A DNA stretch of 64,000 bases from Dictyobacter aurantiacus. GTDB lineage: Bacteria; Chloroflexota; Ktedonobacteria; Ktedonobacterales; Ktedonobacteraceae. The stretch lies in contig NZ_BIFQ01000002.1 in NCBI RefSeq assembly GCF_003967515.1, positions 620,001 through 684,000 on the forward strand, given 5' to 3'. Both the position numbers and the translations under genes were made by a program. Shown here one piece after another: positions 1 through 8,376 of the stretch (its first letter is position 1; each line of letters starts with the position of its first letter). The notes under the pieces were generated by a model. That model did no database searches. It was not told the origin of the DNA and saw only the letters and a list, made by a program, of their open reading frames with translations.

Positions 1-1533
1 AATGTGCTGGTGGACGGGGCTACCACCAATCCCGGTAGTGGCGCAATTGAGGTTGTACTGGATATGGAGGTCGTCTCCGCCCTCGCCCCTGGCGCCGCCC
101 AGCGGGTCTATATTGGTCCCAACTCCACGACCGGTCTCAATGACACCTATAACCGCATCGTTACAGACAACCTGGTCAAAGTGACGACAATCAGCTGGGG
201 GCTGTGCGAAGCGTATACAGGTAATTCTGAACTGCAGGCGTTAAACAACATCTTCACGCAAGGAGCAGCCCAGGGGCAGGCCTTCTTTGCCGCTTCGGGT
301 GACTCAGGCGCGTATGACTGTAATGGTGGTGGTGGTAGTGGCTCCGGTCTGGGTGTCGATTCTCCCGCTGGCGATCCCAACGTGGTCGGCGTTGGGGGCA
401 CCAGGCTACAGCTAGGTAGCAGCAACACCTATGGTAGCGAATCGGCCTGGGGAACCTCAAGCAATAACTCCGGTGGTGGCGGTGGCGTCAGCTCATACTT
501 CACACGGCCCAGCTACCAGACAGGCACAAACCTGACCAATGCCAACCGCATGGTACCAGATATCTCGGCCGATGCTGATCCGCAAACAGGCTATTCCGTC
601 TACTGCACCAGCTCTGGCTCGTACTGCTCAGGCTGGATATCAGTCGGAGGCACCAGCGCCGCGGCGCCCCTGTGGGCCAGCATAGCCATTGACCTCAACC
701 AATACCTTGCTTCGCAGGGCAAACCGACGCTGGGGGATGCCCATCAACCTCTCTATAACATCTATAATGGCAGCCAGCCATATACCTCGTTCCAGGACGT
801 AACCACAGGCAACAATCTGTACTACCAGGCCAGCGCACACTATGACCTGGCCACCGGCATCGGCACCCCCAACGCAGGGCAGCTCGCCAGCACCCTCTCC
901 GGCGGTATAACGCCGACACCGACACCGACACCTACGCCCACAAGGACTCCTACACCGACACCTACGCCCACAAGGACTCCTACACCTACGCCCACACCCA
1001 CAAGGACTCCTACACCTACGCCCACACCAACTATCACTCCGACACCTCCTCCAGGGGGTACGGAATTGATAGCTAATGGCGGCTTCGAGAAAGGTAGGAC
1101 CCCATGGATAGAATATTCTAGCAACGGCTATGAACTGATCACGAATATAGCTGCCCATAGTGGCAAATATAGCGCTTTCTTGTGCGGCTATAGGGGCTGC
1201 AATGAAGCCATTTATCAAGCCGTGAGGATCCCTACCAACAGCAGCAAGATCACCCTGAGCTACTGGCTGTATAGCGTAACCGCAACTCCAGGCGTGAGTG
1301 CCTGCTCTGGCAAATTTGCGGTCTCATTACTGACGACCAATGGCACTCCTATCAGTGTGGTAGCGACCAAATGTAGCTCGAACTCGCGCCAATGGGTTCG
1401 CTACACCTTTGATGTCACCCCACAGTTGTTAAAGTACAAAGGTCAGCAGGTTATCCTCTACTTCGCAAGTACCACCAGTCGTACTTCCAATAGCGGTTTC
1501 TTGCTGGACGATGTGTCAATGCAGTCACTGTGA
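1..1533 (+). CDS. S53 family peptidase (sedolisin), 5' partial
   Basis: Secreted acid serine-carboxyl endopeptidase; the window opens inside the gene, so the signal peptide and propeptide are missing. Numbered from the codon at position 4, the Glu16/Asp20 pair (EVVLD), Asp100 in SGDSGAYD and Ser218 in GGTSAAAP match the sedolisin catalytic set, followed by the FQDVT and TGIGTP segments usual around the calcium site. Residues about 300-350 are a Thr-Pro repeat linker (904-1050), a typical extracellular spacer. Residues about 352-509 form a separate C-terminal domain beginning NGGFEKGRTPW, which resembles galactose-binding or carbohydrate-binding folds often attached to secreted hydrolases. Stop at 1531-1533, followed by a terminator. 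Family assignment is firm; the binding target of the C-terminal domain is unknown. Confidence 0.93.
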   Translation, partial: NVLVDGATTNPGSGAIEVVLDMEVVSALAPGAAQRVYIGPNSTTGLNDTYNRIVTDNLVKVTTISWGLCEAYTGNSELQALNNIFTQGAAQGQAFFAASGDSGAYDCNGGGGSGSGLGVDSPAGDPNVVGVGGTRLQLGSSNTYGSESAWGTSSNNSGGGGGVSSYFTRPSYQTGTNLTNANRMVPDISADADPQTGYSVYCTSSGSYCSGWISVGGTSAAAPLWASIAIDLNQYLASQGKPTLGDAHQPLYNIYNGSQPYTSFQDVTTGNNLYYQASAHYDLATGIGTPNAGQLASTLSGGITPTPTPTPTPTRTPTPTPTPTRTPTPTPTPTRTPTPTPTPTITPTPPPGGTELIANGGFEKGRTPWIEYSSNGYELITNIAAHSGKYSAFLCGYRGCNEAIYQAVRIPTNSSKITLSYWLYSVTATPGVSACSGKFAVSLLTTNGTPISVVATKCSSNSRQWVRYTFDVTPQLLKYKGQQVILYFASTTSRTSNSGFLLDDVSMQSL

Positions 1534-1561
1534 GCACCTGATAATCCTTTTCCTGGTCAGC

Positions 1562-1599
1562 ATGGCAGGTCGCATTGAAACGCGGCCTGCCATCTTTTA
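1562..1599 (+). terminator. Rho-independent terminator after sedolisin
   Basis: Twelve-base arms (1562-1573 and 1582-1593, one mismatch) around an 8-nt loop, followed by CTTTTAA, 28 bp after the stop codon. Confidence 0.65.
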
Positions 1600-1900
1600 A
1601 TGACACGATCAGTAATCATCCCCAATTTATCCTGGTTTTGAGCCCCTCTCTGATACATCTTGATACACTATGACACACTTTGAAATAAATTGAAGCATAT
1701 TACCTTTGGGCTATTTTTTTTATACTTAAGCTAGCAGGCTGCATAGCATGTGCTACACTGACCTTCGTCAATACATAGCGCGTGGGTCGAAAGTAACAGA
1801 TCTTACTCGCCGGCTCACACGGCGCCTAGAAACGAGGACTCAGACATACGAAGTGAAAGTGTGAAAGCAGAGCTTCGTTTTCACCTTGAAAGGAGCACAA
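1600..1900 (+). other. Spacer and leader of transglycosylase gene
   Basis: About 300 bp without a gene. It has an A/T-rich stretch near 1670-1735 that probably holds the promoter, then about 120 nt of GC-rich leader (1780-1890) with short inverted segments. Cell-wall hydrolase genes in other phyla often have c-di-AMP riboswitches in this position, but I cannot match the conserved riboswitch core here, so no class is claimed. Confidence 0.3.
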
Positions 1901-2665
1901 TTGAACAAGCATTTTTATTCTGATCAGACTATGGCAGCAACTGTAGACTCACAAGAAACACGGAGCACTTCCACATTGAAAAATGCCAATACCTTACTGC
2001 TAGAGAACAATGCTAAAGCAATAACAGAAATCAGCGCCACCGCTGCTGCTACCCCTACCTATGATCGTCCGGCTAAAGCGGCACGCACACCACGGCGCAT
2101 CTCGAATCTACGCAAAGGTATCGCAGTTGGAGCTGCCTGTGGAGCTCTTCTTCTTTCAGGCTTCGCAGCCACACACTATACGCAGGTTGACAATTATGGC
2201 TCAACAGCTAATTATCCACGGCATGATGTCACGTCGACTGCACGACATGACAACCACCGCCATCAATCGTCAGCCTCAGTAGCACATTCGTATGTCGATA
2301 TGGCTCGAAGTGCAGCGATAGCGGCAGGTATCAATCCTGATTATTTCGTACGCCAGATCAATCAAGAGAGCGGCTTCAATCCAAATGTGGTATCGCCAGC
2401 CGGAGCCATTGGTATCGCTCAGTTTATGCCGGCTACCGCAGCCGAAATGGGTATCAATGCTTCGGACCCACAGTCAGCCCTCACCGGCGCGGCCCGCTGG
2501 ATGGCCAACCTGAATCGTCAGTTCGGTGGTGACTATAGCAAAGCCCTGGCGGCCTACAATGCCGGTCCAGGCGCGGTACAGAGCGCTGTAAACGCCGGCG
2601 GCGGCAACTGGCTGGCCCAACTGCCAGCGGAGACCCAGAACTACGTCCGCAGTATCATGGGCTAA
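1901..2665 (+). CDS. Lytic transglycosylase, SLT domain, membrane-anchored
   Basis: Cleaves the MurNAc-GlcNAc bond of peptidoglycan outside the membrane. TTG at 1901 is chosen as start because AAGGAG lies 6-7 nt upstream; a more upstream TTG (1886) would put that ribosome site inside the gene. A basic stretch (TPRRISNLRKG) precedes one membrane segment at about residues 73-91. A His/Ser-rich linker leads to a C-terminal SLT domain with the catalytic Glu in QINQESGFNP (about residue 156), then GAIGIAQFMPATA and AYNAGPGAVQ, both standard for the family. About 254 aa. It stands alone with its own terminator (2752-2794). Probably cell-wall remodelling or sporulation/branching related, which cannot be told from sequence. 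Confidence 0.9.
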   Translation: MNKHFYSDQTMAATVDSQETRSTSTLKNANTLLLENNAKAITEISATAAATPTYDRPAKAARTPRRISNLRKGIAVGAACGALLLSGFAATHYTQVDNYGSTANYPRHDVTSTARHDNHRHQSSASVAHSYVDMARSAAIAAGINPDYFVRQINQESGFNPNVVSPAGAIGIAQFMPATAAEMGINASDPQSALTGAARWMANLNRQFGGDYSKALAAYNAGPGAVQSAVNAGGGNWLAQLPAETQNYVRSIMG

Positions 2666-2690
2666 GCGCGCCACGCGCTACCATTCCCTT

Positions 2691-2714
2691 CTATATATAA
2701 ATATTTATATATAG
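2691..2714. repeat. 24-nt AT-only palindrome
   Basis: Perfect inverted repeat (12-nt arms, no loop), 26 bp after the transglycosylase stop. Role unknown; possibly part of the 3' processing or termination region. Confidence 0.5.
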
Positions 2715-2751
2715 TCTTGACCCTAACCAATCTGTTTGAAGAAAACGAGGG

Positions 2752-2794
2752 CGTCTCTCAATGTGAAGCTTGAGAGACGTCTTCGTTGTTTTTT
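2752..2794 (+). terminator. Rho-independent terminator after transglycosylase
   Basis: Ten-bp perfect stem (2752-2761 with 2770-2779), 8-nt loop, followed by a T-rich run ending TTGTTTTTTG. Confidence 0.75.
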
Positions 2795-2804
2795 GAAAGT
2801 TATT

Positions 2805-3613
2805 AGTGGGGACACGTGAGTACCCCCGCACGGGCGTCCGCGTGCGCGGCCGCAGTGTTTTTTGGTGAGTTGGTGCCAAAGGGCGCAGTCGCGCCCTTTG
2901 GCACCAACTCACTATGACGATGGAATACCCCAGGTGCGAAAACCCAGCCGCGCCACCTCTCTCCGCATTGGCTTTTGGTTGGTGCAACCGGGGTGCGAAA
3001 ACCCAGCCGCGCCACCTCTCTCCGCATTGGCTTTTGGTTGGTGCAACCGGGGTGCGAAAAACCAGCCGCGCCACCTCTCTCCGCATTGGCTTTTGGTTGG
3101 TGCAACCGGGGTGCGAAAAACCAGCCGCGCCACCTCTCTCCACAGTGGTTTTTTGGTTGGTGCAACCGGGGTGCGAAAACCCAGCCGCGCCACCTCTCGT
3201 CACACTGGTTTTGAGTTGGTGCAACCGGAGCGCTGAAATACCAGCCAGGCCACCTCTCGTCACACTGATTTTGAGTTGATGCAACCGGGACGCTGAAATA
3301 CCAGCCAGGCCACCTCTCGTCACACTGATTTTGAGTTGATGCAACCGGGACGCTGAAATACCAGCCAGGCCACCTCTCGTCACACTGATTTTGAGTTGAT
3401 GCAACCGGGACGCTGAAATACCAGCCAGGCCACCTCTCGTCACACTGATTTTGAGTTGATGCAACCGGGACGCTGAAATACCAGCCAGGCCACCTCTCGT
3501 CACACTGATTTTGAGTTGATGCAACCGGGGCGCGGCCGCGCCCCGGTTGCACCAACCCAAAAAAACACTGCGGCCGCGCAGCGGACGCGCGAGTGGGGGC
3601 GCTCACGTCTCCC
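2805..3613. mobile_element. Composite palindromic element, two inverted heads
   Basis: Left end (about 2810-2860) is a GC-rich head with the GCGTCCGC...GCGGCCGC pattern followed by a T-run and a perfect 22-bp hairpin (2865-2886 / 2891-2912, loop AGTC). Right end (about 3552-3608) is the same head in inverse orientation, preceded by a perfect 32-nt palindrome (3520-3551). Between them lies a 59/60-bp tandem array. Long open frames cross the array on both strands, but they encode only the repeat and have no start signals. Related heads occur elsewhere in the window (33.3, 35.7, 38.5, 38.8, 42.1 and 50.2 kb). Confidence 0.8.
2939..3539. repeat. Tandem array, ten units of 59/60 bp
   Basis: The word CCAGCC recurs at 2944, 3003, 3062, 3121, 3181, 3241, 3301, 3361, 3421 and 3481: period 59 for the first steps, then 60. 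The last five units are almost identical; the first five form a diverged subtype (GCGCCACCTCTCTCC versus AGGCCACCTCTCGTC). Each unit contains the hairpin shoulder TGGTGCAACCGG or its variant TGATGCAACCGG. The first subtype also keeps the tail word GGTGCGAAAACCCAG of the element family; in the second it has diverged to GACGCTGAAATACCAG. Units abut directly with no unique spacers, so this is not a CRISPR array. Confidence 0.95.
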
Positions 3614-3737
3614 CAGCGTAACAAGAGCAAGATCCACTCTAAGGCCCTTTCTATGGAAATATTAGTAACTGCTAATGTGTTAGTATAGGTGACAAAGATG
3701 GAGAGGTTCTCTCTATTTGCGAAGGAGATCATAATCT

Positions 3738-5315
3738 ATGGATGAGCATTCATCAATTACATCCGCCAGGCGCAGCCGGTTTGCAAACAGCAATTTCAAG
3801 GTGCGAGACCTGGTTTTCTATACAATCGCGGGCGCGCTTGGCCTGGATACACTAGGGGCAGCCGCCTCATATGGCGGGCAGGCCCTATTCTGGATTCTGC
3901 TGGTTGGCCTGACCTTTTTTATCCCTTATCAATTATTGATGGCCGAGCTGGGCAGTACATTTCCACGCGCTGGTGGCATCTATGAATGGGGGAAGATGAG
4001 TGGTGGACGCTTCTATGCCGCCATCGCGGCCATGCTCTACTGGATCGCCAATCCATTGTGGATTGGTGGTACCATGTTCGTCACCGTCATTACCGCCATC
4101 AAAGTGCTCTGGTTTGGACGCACCGATTATCTCTTTGGCGGCAATAAGATCGCTGATGTGTGGATTACGATCGCCATCGCCGCGGTCTTCATCTGGAGCA
4201 TTATGGGGGCCGCACTGCTACCCGTCGGGCTCAACAAACGGCTCTCAAACATTGGAGCCGCCTTCAAGCTCCTGCTAATCGGACTCTTTGTGGTGCTGGC
4301 CCTGATTTTCTTTCTGACCAACCATGCCAGCGGCGTCCACATGGGTCCAGCCGACCTGCTGCCCAGCAGTGCCTTGGGTATTATTGTCAGCGGCATCATT
4401 CCTGTCATGGTCTTTAAATGGCAGGGTTTTGAAGTTCAGGTCAACGTTGGCGACGAGGTCGAGGATCCACAGCGAACCGTACCGCGCTCCATGCTTACCA
4501 CCGGCGGGCTGGCCTTCCTGGCCTATGTGATCCCGATCCTTGTGACCATCTTCGCGCTCAATAAATCGCAGGTCAGCACCAGTAGTGGACTGCTACAGGC
4601 CATCTCCAATGTGACGATCGTGCTACCCCACTTGCTGGCGCTCCCATTAAAATGGCTGCTGGTGCCAGTACTGATTGTCGCGCTGGGAGCCAGTGGCTCC
4701 ACCTGGATGGTCAGCGCCAATCGCGCCTATGCCGTGGCCGCCAGGGATCATGTGGCGCCCCGTAGCCTGGCCCGCTTCAATCCACGCACCAACGCGCCCA
4801 GCACCGCCATCATTGTTAGCGGCCTGATCGCCACCGGCGCCATGGTCCTCGCGGTGCTGATCAACAGCTTCGGAGCTGGCACCCTGCAATCGCTGTTCAC
4901 TCTGGTGCTTGGCTTCACCATCTCAGTGAATACCCTGGCCTACCTGTTCATCTTTCCTGATCTCTTGCTCCTGCGCTACAAGCAACCAGGAGCACGGCGC
5001 CCATACCGGGTTCCGGGGGGCATGGGGGGAGCCTGGCTCGTCACCATTCTCTCTATGTTCTATACCATCATCGTCAGTTACTTTCTGATCTTCCCAGATG
5101 ACGGCACGATCAAGAGCTCAGGCGTTACACGCGTGACGTATGAACTGACCCAACTTATCGCGCTGGGCGCGATTATCCTGCTGACGGCCATCTTCTACCT
5201 GTGGGGTCGGGCGGAACGGCGAAAGGATGCACAGAACGAGATGATCGATGGAGGTCCACAGACTAGCGACCAGCCGGACGCGCTGGTCGAACAGGTTCCA
5301 GGTCGCCACAACTAA
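3738..5315 (+). CDS. APC family amino acid permease
   Basis: 525-aa inner-membrane transporter of the amino acid-polyamine-organocation superfamily. N-terminal TM1 region KVRDLVFYTIAGALGLDTLG is the unwound substrate-binding helix region typical of APC carriers; about 12 hydrophobic segments follow, and the motif FKWQGFEVQVNVGDEVEDP before TM7 is the glutamate-GABA antiporter-like signature. ATG at 3738 with GAAGGAGA about 8 nt upstream. The tail (residues about 490-525) is polar and cytoplasmic. Single-gene unit: preceded by the composite repeat and closed by a terminator shared with the convergent gene. Substrate (amino acid or polyamine) cannot be read from the sequence. Confidence 0.9.
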   Translation: MDEHSSITSARRSRFANSNFKVRDLVFYTIAGALGLDTLGAAASYGGQALFWILLVGLTFFIPYQLLMAELGSTFPRAGGIYEWGKMSGGRFYAAIAAMLYWIANPLWIGGTMFVTVITAIKVLWFGRTDYLFGGNKIADVWITIAIAAVFIWSIMGAALLPVGLNKRLSNIGAAFKLLLIGLFVVLALIFFLTNHASGVHMGPADLLPSSALGIIVSGIIPVMVFKWQGFEVQVNVGDEVEDPQRTVPRSMLTTGGLAFLAYVIPILVTIFALNKSQVSTSSGLLQAISNVTIVLPHLLALPLKWLLVPVLIVALGASGSTWMVSANRAYAVAARDHVAPRSLARFNPRTNAPSTAIIVSGLIATGAMVLAVLINSFGAGTLQSLFTLVLGFTISVNTLAYLFIFPDLLLLRYKQPGARRPYRVPGGMGGAWLVTILSMFYTIIVSYFLIFPDDGTIKSSGVTRVTYELTQLIALGAIILLTAIFYLWGRAERRKDAQNEMIDGGPQTSDQPDALVEQVPGRHN

Positions 5316-5333
5316 ACATCATCAATATCACCT

Positions 5334-5368
5334 GATGGCGGAGCAGAGATGTGCTCCGCCATCATCGT
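5334..5368. terminator. Bidirectional terminator between convergent genes
   Basis: Perfect 12-bp stem (5334-5345 / 5352-5363) with 6-nt loop GAGATG between the permease stop and the stop of the minus-strand metallo-hydrolase. Confidence 0.7.
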
Positions 5369-5371
5369 TTA

Positions 5372-7819
5372 TCAGAAGAGCAGATGGATAGTCGAGGCGC
5401 GCACCTGCGCGAGACGGTCCATCTCATCCTCTGTCTCTAACAGTTCATCCCAGCGGACCTCAAAGAGGCGCCAGCTACTGCGTCCGGTCAGGCAACCGAT
5501 ACGACCATTCACCTCAATCGCGCTCCCCTCGCCCGCTTCCAGCAACCGCAGATGATGGGCGAAACCGCCATTGGCATAGATACGCGCCGCATCAAGGGGA
5601 TGCCACATCTCACCATGGTGGCGGAACAGGAGCAGGCCATGGGTCAATAGCTCAAGGCCCCAGCCCAGCCGCTCATCGGCCTGCCGCAACTCCAGGTCGC
5701 GGCACAGCGAGGTAAAGGAAAAAGAGGACCGTTGACAGCTGCGCCACCAGGCAAAGAGATCCACCCAGGCCCGGTCCAGTTTATGGCGCCACTGCTTGAG
5801 ATGGGCCTTGATACTTTCCTCGGGCAGATGTAACCACTCGGGGCGCTGCACATCCGGAAGGAGCTGAATCATCGACAGGGGACGGGTAGCAGCCTTCCAA
5901 CCATCGGCAACCATGCGAATCCCCCCATTATGCTCCGGCGATAGCGTCAACGCCAGGTAAGGAGCTGAATTCTTTTGCCCCTGCACAATCACCACCGTGC
6001 CCGCGCCCGGTATGCGCCGGGATAGTTCGGTGGCCGGTACCTGGGGTAGCGTCAGCGACGTGGGACCGCCGCCGCGACCCATCAGTTGCTCACCGGGCAG
6101 CGTCGTAGAAAATGACAGTCCCAGCACGGTCTCGCAGGGCTGATAGATCGATTGGGCCCCGATGCGACTGCGCTTGAAATAGGCAGATGTATCACTTTTG
6201 AAGATCTGCTCAATCAAAGGACGTAGAGCCGGTCGATAGGCGCTACCATAGTAAGCCTGTCCCAGCTCAACCACTGTCCAGGGACGTAATGGACCTAGTT
6301 TCCTGGCCAGCAGCCAGAGGCTCTCAATCGAGGGAAGCGCCATCGACTCGGTGTTATCCAAAAAGGCAAGCTCTGGCGCCGTCAGAGGAGCCTCGGGCAA
6401 GATAGCCCTGGAAATGGAGGCGCGAGACGAGGCCGGGGTCAGCAGCCCCTGGCGCGCCGCGTGAAACGTAAGCTTGCTGCCCACGACTGGAATCTCAACG
6501 CGCATCTCACCAAAGCGCTGCTTCAGCGCCTCCAAAGCATCGGGCGCGCCATGCACCAGAATCAGACAGCGCGGTCCCACCTTTGTAACGACCTGGCTGA
6601 TCTGCTCGGCATCGGCGTGGCCCGATAGATTATATTTCTCGACCTTGCAGGCCAGCGGCACCCTCTGTGAACCGATCTGCAGCGGCATACCGGGCCGGGC
6701 GCGCAGAAGAGCCGCCCCAGGACTCTCCTCATCCTGATAGCCAGTGAGCAATAACGCGTCCTGCTCGCGGGTCGCGATAGTAGCCCCATACAATGGAGAC
6801 GCGCCACCTGAGAGCATGCCCGAACTACTGATGATGATGGCCGGTTCCTTGCGCGCGATCAGCGCGGCCCGCTCATGGCTGCGCACGGCAAAGATATGCA
6901 AGTCGGGGTCAACAAACAATGGCCGGCGCGCATTCTTCAGATAGCGCTGCAGGTGGGGATGCAGATCGTGGGACTGGCCCTGGTAAGCCGCGCAGACCGA
7001 GCGCACCATGCCATCCAGATAGATAGGGACAGGAGAGATATAGCCGCTGGCACGATACGACTTCAGGATCAGTACGATCTCCTGCGCGCGGCCAACGGCA
7101 AACGCGGGACACAGCACGCGTCCATTGCGCGCGACCGTCGCCTGGACCGCCTCAGCGAACTTACGCTCCTCCTCACGGCGGCTACTGTGCGCCCGGTTGC
7201 CATAGGTCCCCTCACAGATCATCACATCCGCGCCGGGCAACGAAGCGATATCAAGTCCCCTGATCGTGCGCTGATCGGTCACCGATATATCACCGGTATG
7301 CAACAACGTCCCTTCGGGCGTCACAAAGTAAAGCATGGCCGCCCCCAGGATATGGCCCGCAGGCAGGTAGCTCACGCGAATCTCGGGGGCCGTGGGAATA
7401 GGAGCAAAGACCTGGTGAAAGCCAACGGGCCTGATCCGGCCCAGCAGGGCATCCACCTGTTCCTCGTTATAGAGGGGCGTCTCACCATCGGGCTTCAAAC
7501 CTTCCTGCCCCATGATGCGCACCGAGTCGCGCAGCAGGATCTCCGTCAATGCCCGTGTACTTTCAGTTGCGTAAATGGGAATATGTGGATAAAGCGATGC
7601 AATCAACGGGAGCGAACCCGTATGATCGATATGAGCATGTGTAATCAACAACGCTTCCGGGGGGTTATCATCTAACAAAGCCAGATCTGGTATGCGCGCC
7701 TGACCCTCGCGAGCCGCCGGTCGCATTCCTCCATCAATCAACACACAACGGCCCGCCACACGCAGCAAGGTGCAGGACCCTCCGACCTCTGATGCGCCAC
7801 CAAGAAATGTGAATTCCAC
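5372..7819 (-). CDS. MBL-fold beta-CASP ribonuclease-like protein with C-terminal extension
   Basis: 815 aa. Residues 1-200 are a metallo-beta-lactamase domain with HAHIDHTG (His61, His63, Asp65, His66) and LLHTGDIS. Residues about 200-440 are a beta-CASP RNA-specificity domain (ICEGTYGNR, CPAFAVGRAQE, SSSGMLSGG, NLSGHAD, LVHG), the arrangement of CPSF-73/Ysh1-type and archaeal-type RNA endonucleases or exonucleases. Typical bacterial members stop near 450-550 residues; here about 370 extra residues follow that I do not recognise. A ribonuclease acting on structured or 3' ends of RNA is the family expectation. Convergent with the APC permease; ATG start at 7819. The extension could be an RNA- or protein-binding module. 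Confidence 0.85.
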   Translation of the reverse strand: MEFTFLGGASEVGGSCTLLRVAGRCVLIDGGMRPAAREGQARIPDLALLDDNPPEALLITHAHIDHTGSLPLIASLYPHIPIYATESTRALTEILLRDSVRIMGQEGLKPDGETPLYNEEQVDALLGRIRPVGFHQVFAPIPTAPEIRVSYLPAGHILGAAMLYFVTPEGTLLHTGDISVTDQRTIRGLDIASLPGADVMICEGTYGNRAHSSRREEERKFAEAVQATVARNGRVLCPAFAVGRAQEIVLILKSYRASGYISPVPIYLDGMVRSVCAAYQGQSHDLHPHLQRYLKNARRPLFVDPDLHIFAVRSHERAALIARKEPAIIISSSGMLSGGASPLYGATIATREQDALLLTGYQDEESPGAALLRARPGMPLQIGSQRVPLACKVEKYNLSGHADAEQISQVVTKVGPRCLILVHGAPDALEALKQRFGEMRVEIPVVGSKLTFHAARQGLLTPASSRASISRAILPEAPLTAPELAFLDNTESMALPSIESLWLLARKLGPLRPWTVVELGQAYYGSAYRPALRPLIEQIFKSDTSAYFKRSRIGAQSIYQPCETVLGLSFSTTLPGEQLMGRGGGPTSLTLPQVPATELSRRIPGAGTVVIVQGQKNSAPYLALTLSPEHNGGIRMVADGWKAATRPLSMIQLLPDVQRPEWLHLPEESIKAHLKQWRHKLDRAWVDLFAWWRSCQRSSFSFTSLCRDLELRQADERLGWGLELLTHGLLLFRHHGEMWHPLDAARIYANGGFAHHLRLLEAGEGSAIEVNGRIGCLTGRSSWRLFEVRWDELLETEDEMDRLAQVRASTIHLLF

Positions 7820-7914
7820 CGCAAACTCCCTTTCCCATATGTCTTTGCCTCAAACCACCAGGCTGTACGTCGTACAAAACATATCACTTGAACAGCAAAA
7901 AGAGCTTTATTTGT

Positions 7915-7942
7915 TTGACAAGATACTACGTTATTTTATCCT
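7915..7942 (+). promoter_or_regulatory. Possible sigma-70 type promoter
   Basis: TTGACA (7915-7920), 16-nt spacer, TATCCT (7937-7942). It would transcribe towards the hairpins and the pyruvate dehydrogenase gene, leaving a leader of more than 400 nt. Prediction from two hexamers only. Confidence 0.3.
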
Positions 7943-8029
7943 TTAAAGTATAACACGAAATGCATGGGCAATTATATACATTGCTGTATGAATGGACCTG
8001 AAGTCCGCCCCGACAGTGTGAGAAACACC

Positions 8030-8190
8030 TCCCGTTCGGGCGGCCGCTGGGACGCGATGCTCCTTTTTCAAGTCCAACGCGGTGTCACAAAGTGGTTATT
8101 AAGAAGTGGGTGCAAGAGCAGGTGGGTGCGGATGCACCCACCTGCTCTTGCACCCACTTCTTAATAACAAACTGAGCGCCGTAGGCGCGT
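8030..8190. repeat. Hairpin copy of dispersed element with degraded head
   Basis: A head-like stretch CCCGTTCGGGCGGCCGC (from about 8031) precedes a perfect 35-bp stem (8095-8129 / 8134-8168, loop GGAT), followed by the tail motif TGAGCGCCGTAGGCGC. Arms carry the GGGTGCA shoulder shared with other copies. It lies in the leader of the pyruvate dehydrogenase gene. Confidence 0.75.
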
Positions 8191-8240
8191 AGTGTCAGGG
8201 GCCGAAGGCACGAATCTCCAGCTTTCAAACACAGGCCTGT

Positions 8241-8285
8241 GTATGTTTGCCACATGCTGGATTTATGAGCATGTAGCAAACATAC
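8241..8285. promoter_or_regulatory. 18-bp inverted repeat upstream of pdh E1
   Basis: Arms 8241-8258 and 8268-8285 pair with one mismatch around a 9-nt spacer, ending 91 bp before the ATG and just upstream of a TACAAT -10-like hexamer (8307-8312). It could be an operator or an RNA hairpin; no regulator is identified. Confidence 0.4.
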
Positions 8286-8376
8286 ATATTTAACTGAAAT
8301 TGATGGTACAATGTGTTTGGTAAATAAGCCGCTCTTTGATGATTTCACATTTCAATGATAGAGAAGGAGTTTCTGC

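Noticed and set aside
1780..1890. c-di-AMP or c-di-GMP riboswitch before the transglycosylase
   Set aside because: The position is suggestive but the conserved core sequences of these classes were not found.
2939..3539. CRISPR array
   Set aside because: Units are contiguous 59/60-bp copies without unique spacers and contain element sequence.
2691..3732. Repeat protein genes of 289 and 309 codons on the minus strand (and several on the plus strand)
   Set aside because: They only translate the 60-bp DNA array in different frames, have no ribosome site and end in element heads.
6875..7675. 266-codon plus-strand gene inside the metallo-hydrolase
   Set aside because: Antisense shadow of a strongly conserved coding frame; residue composition is not protein-like.
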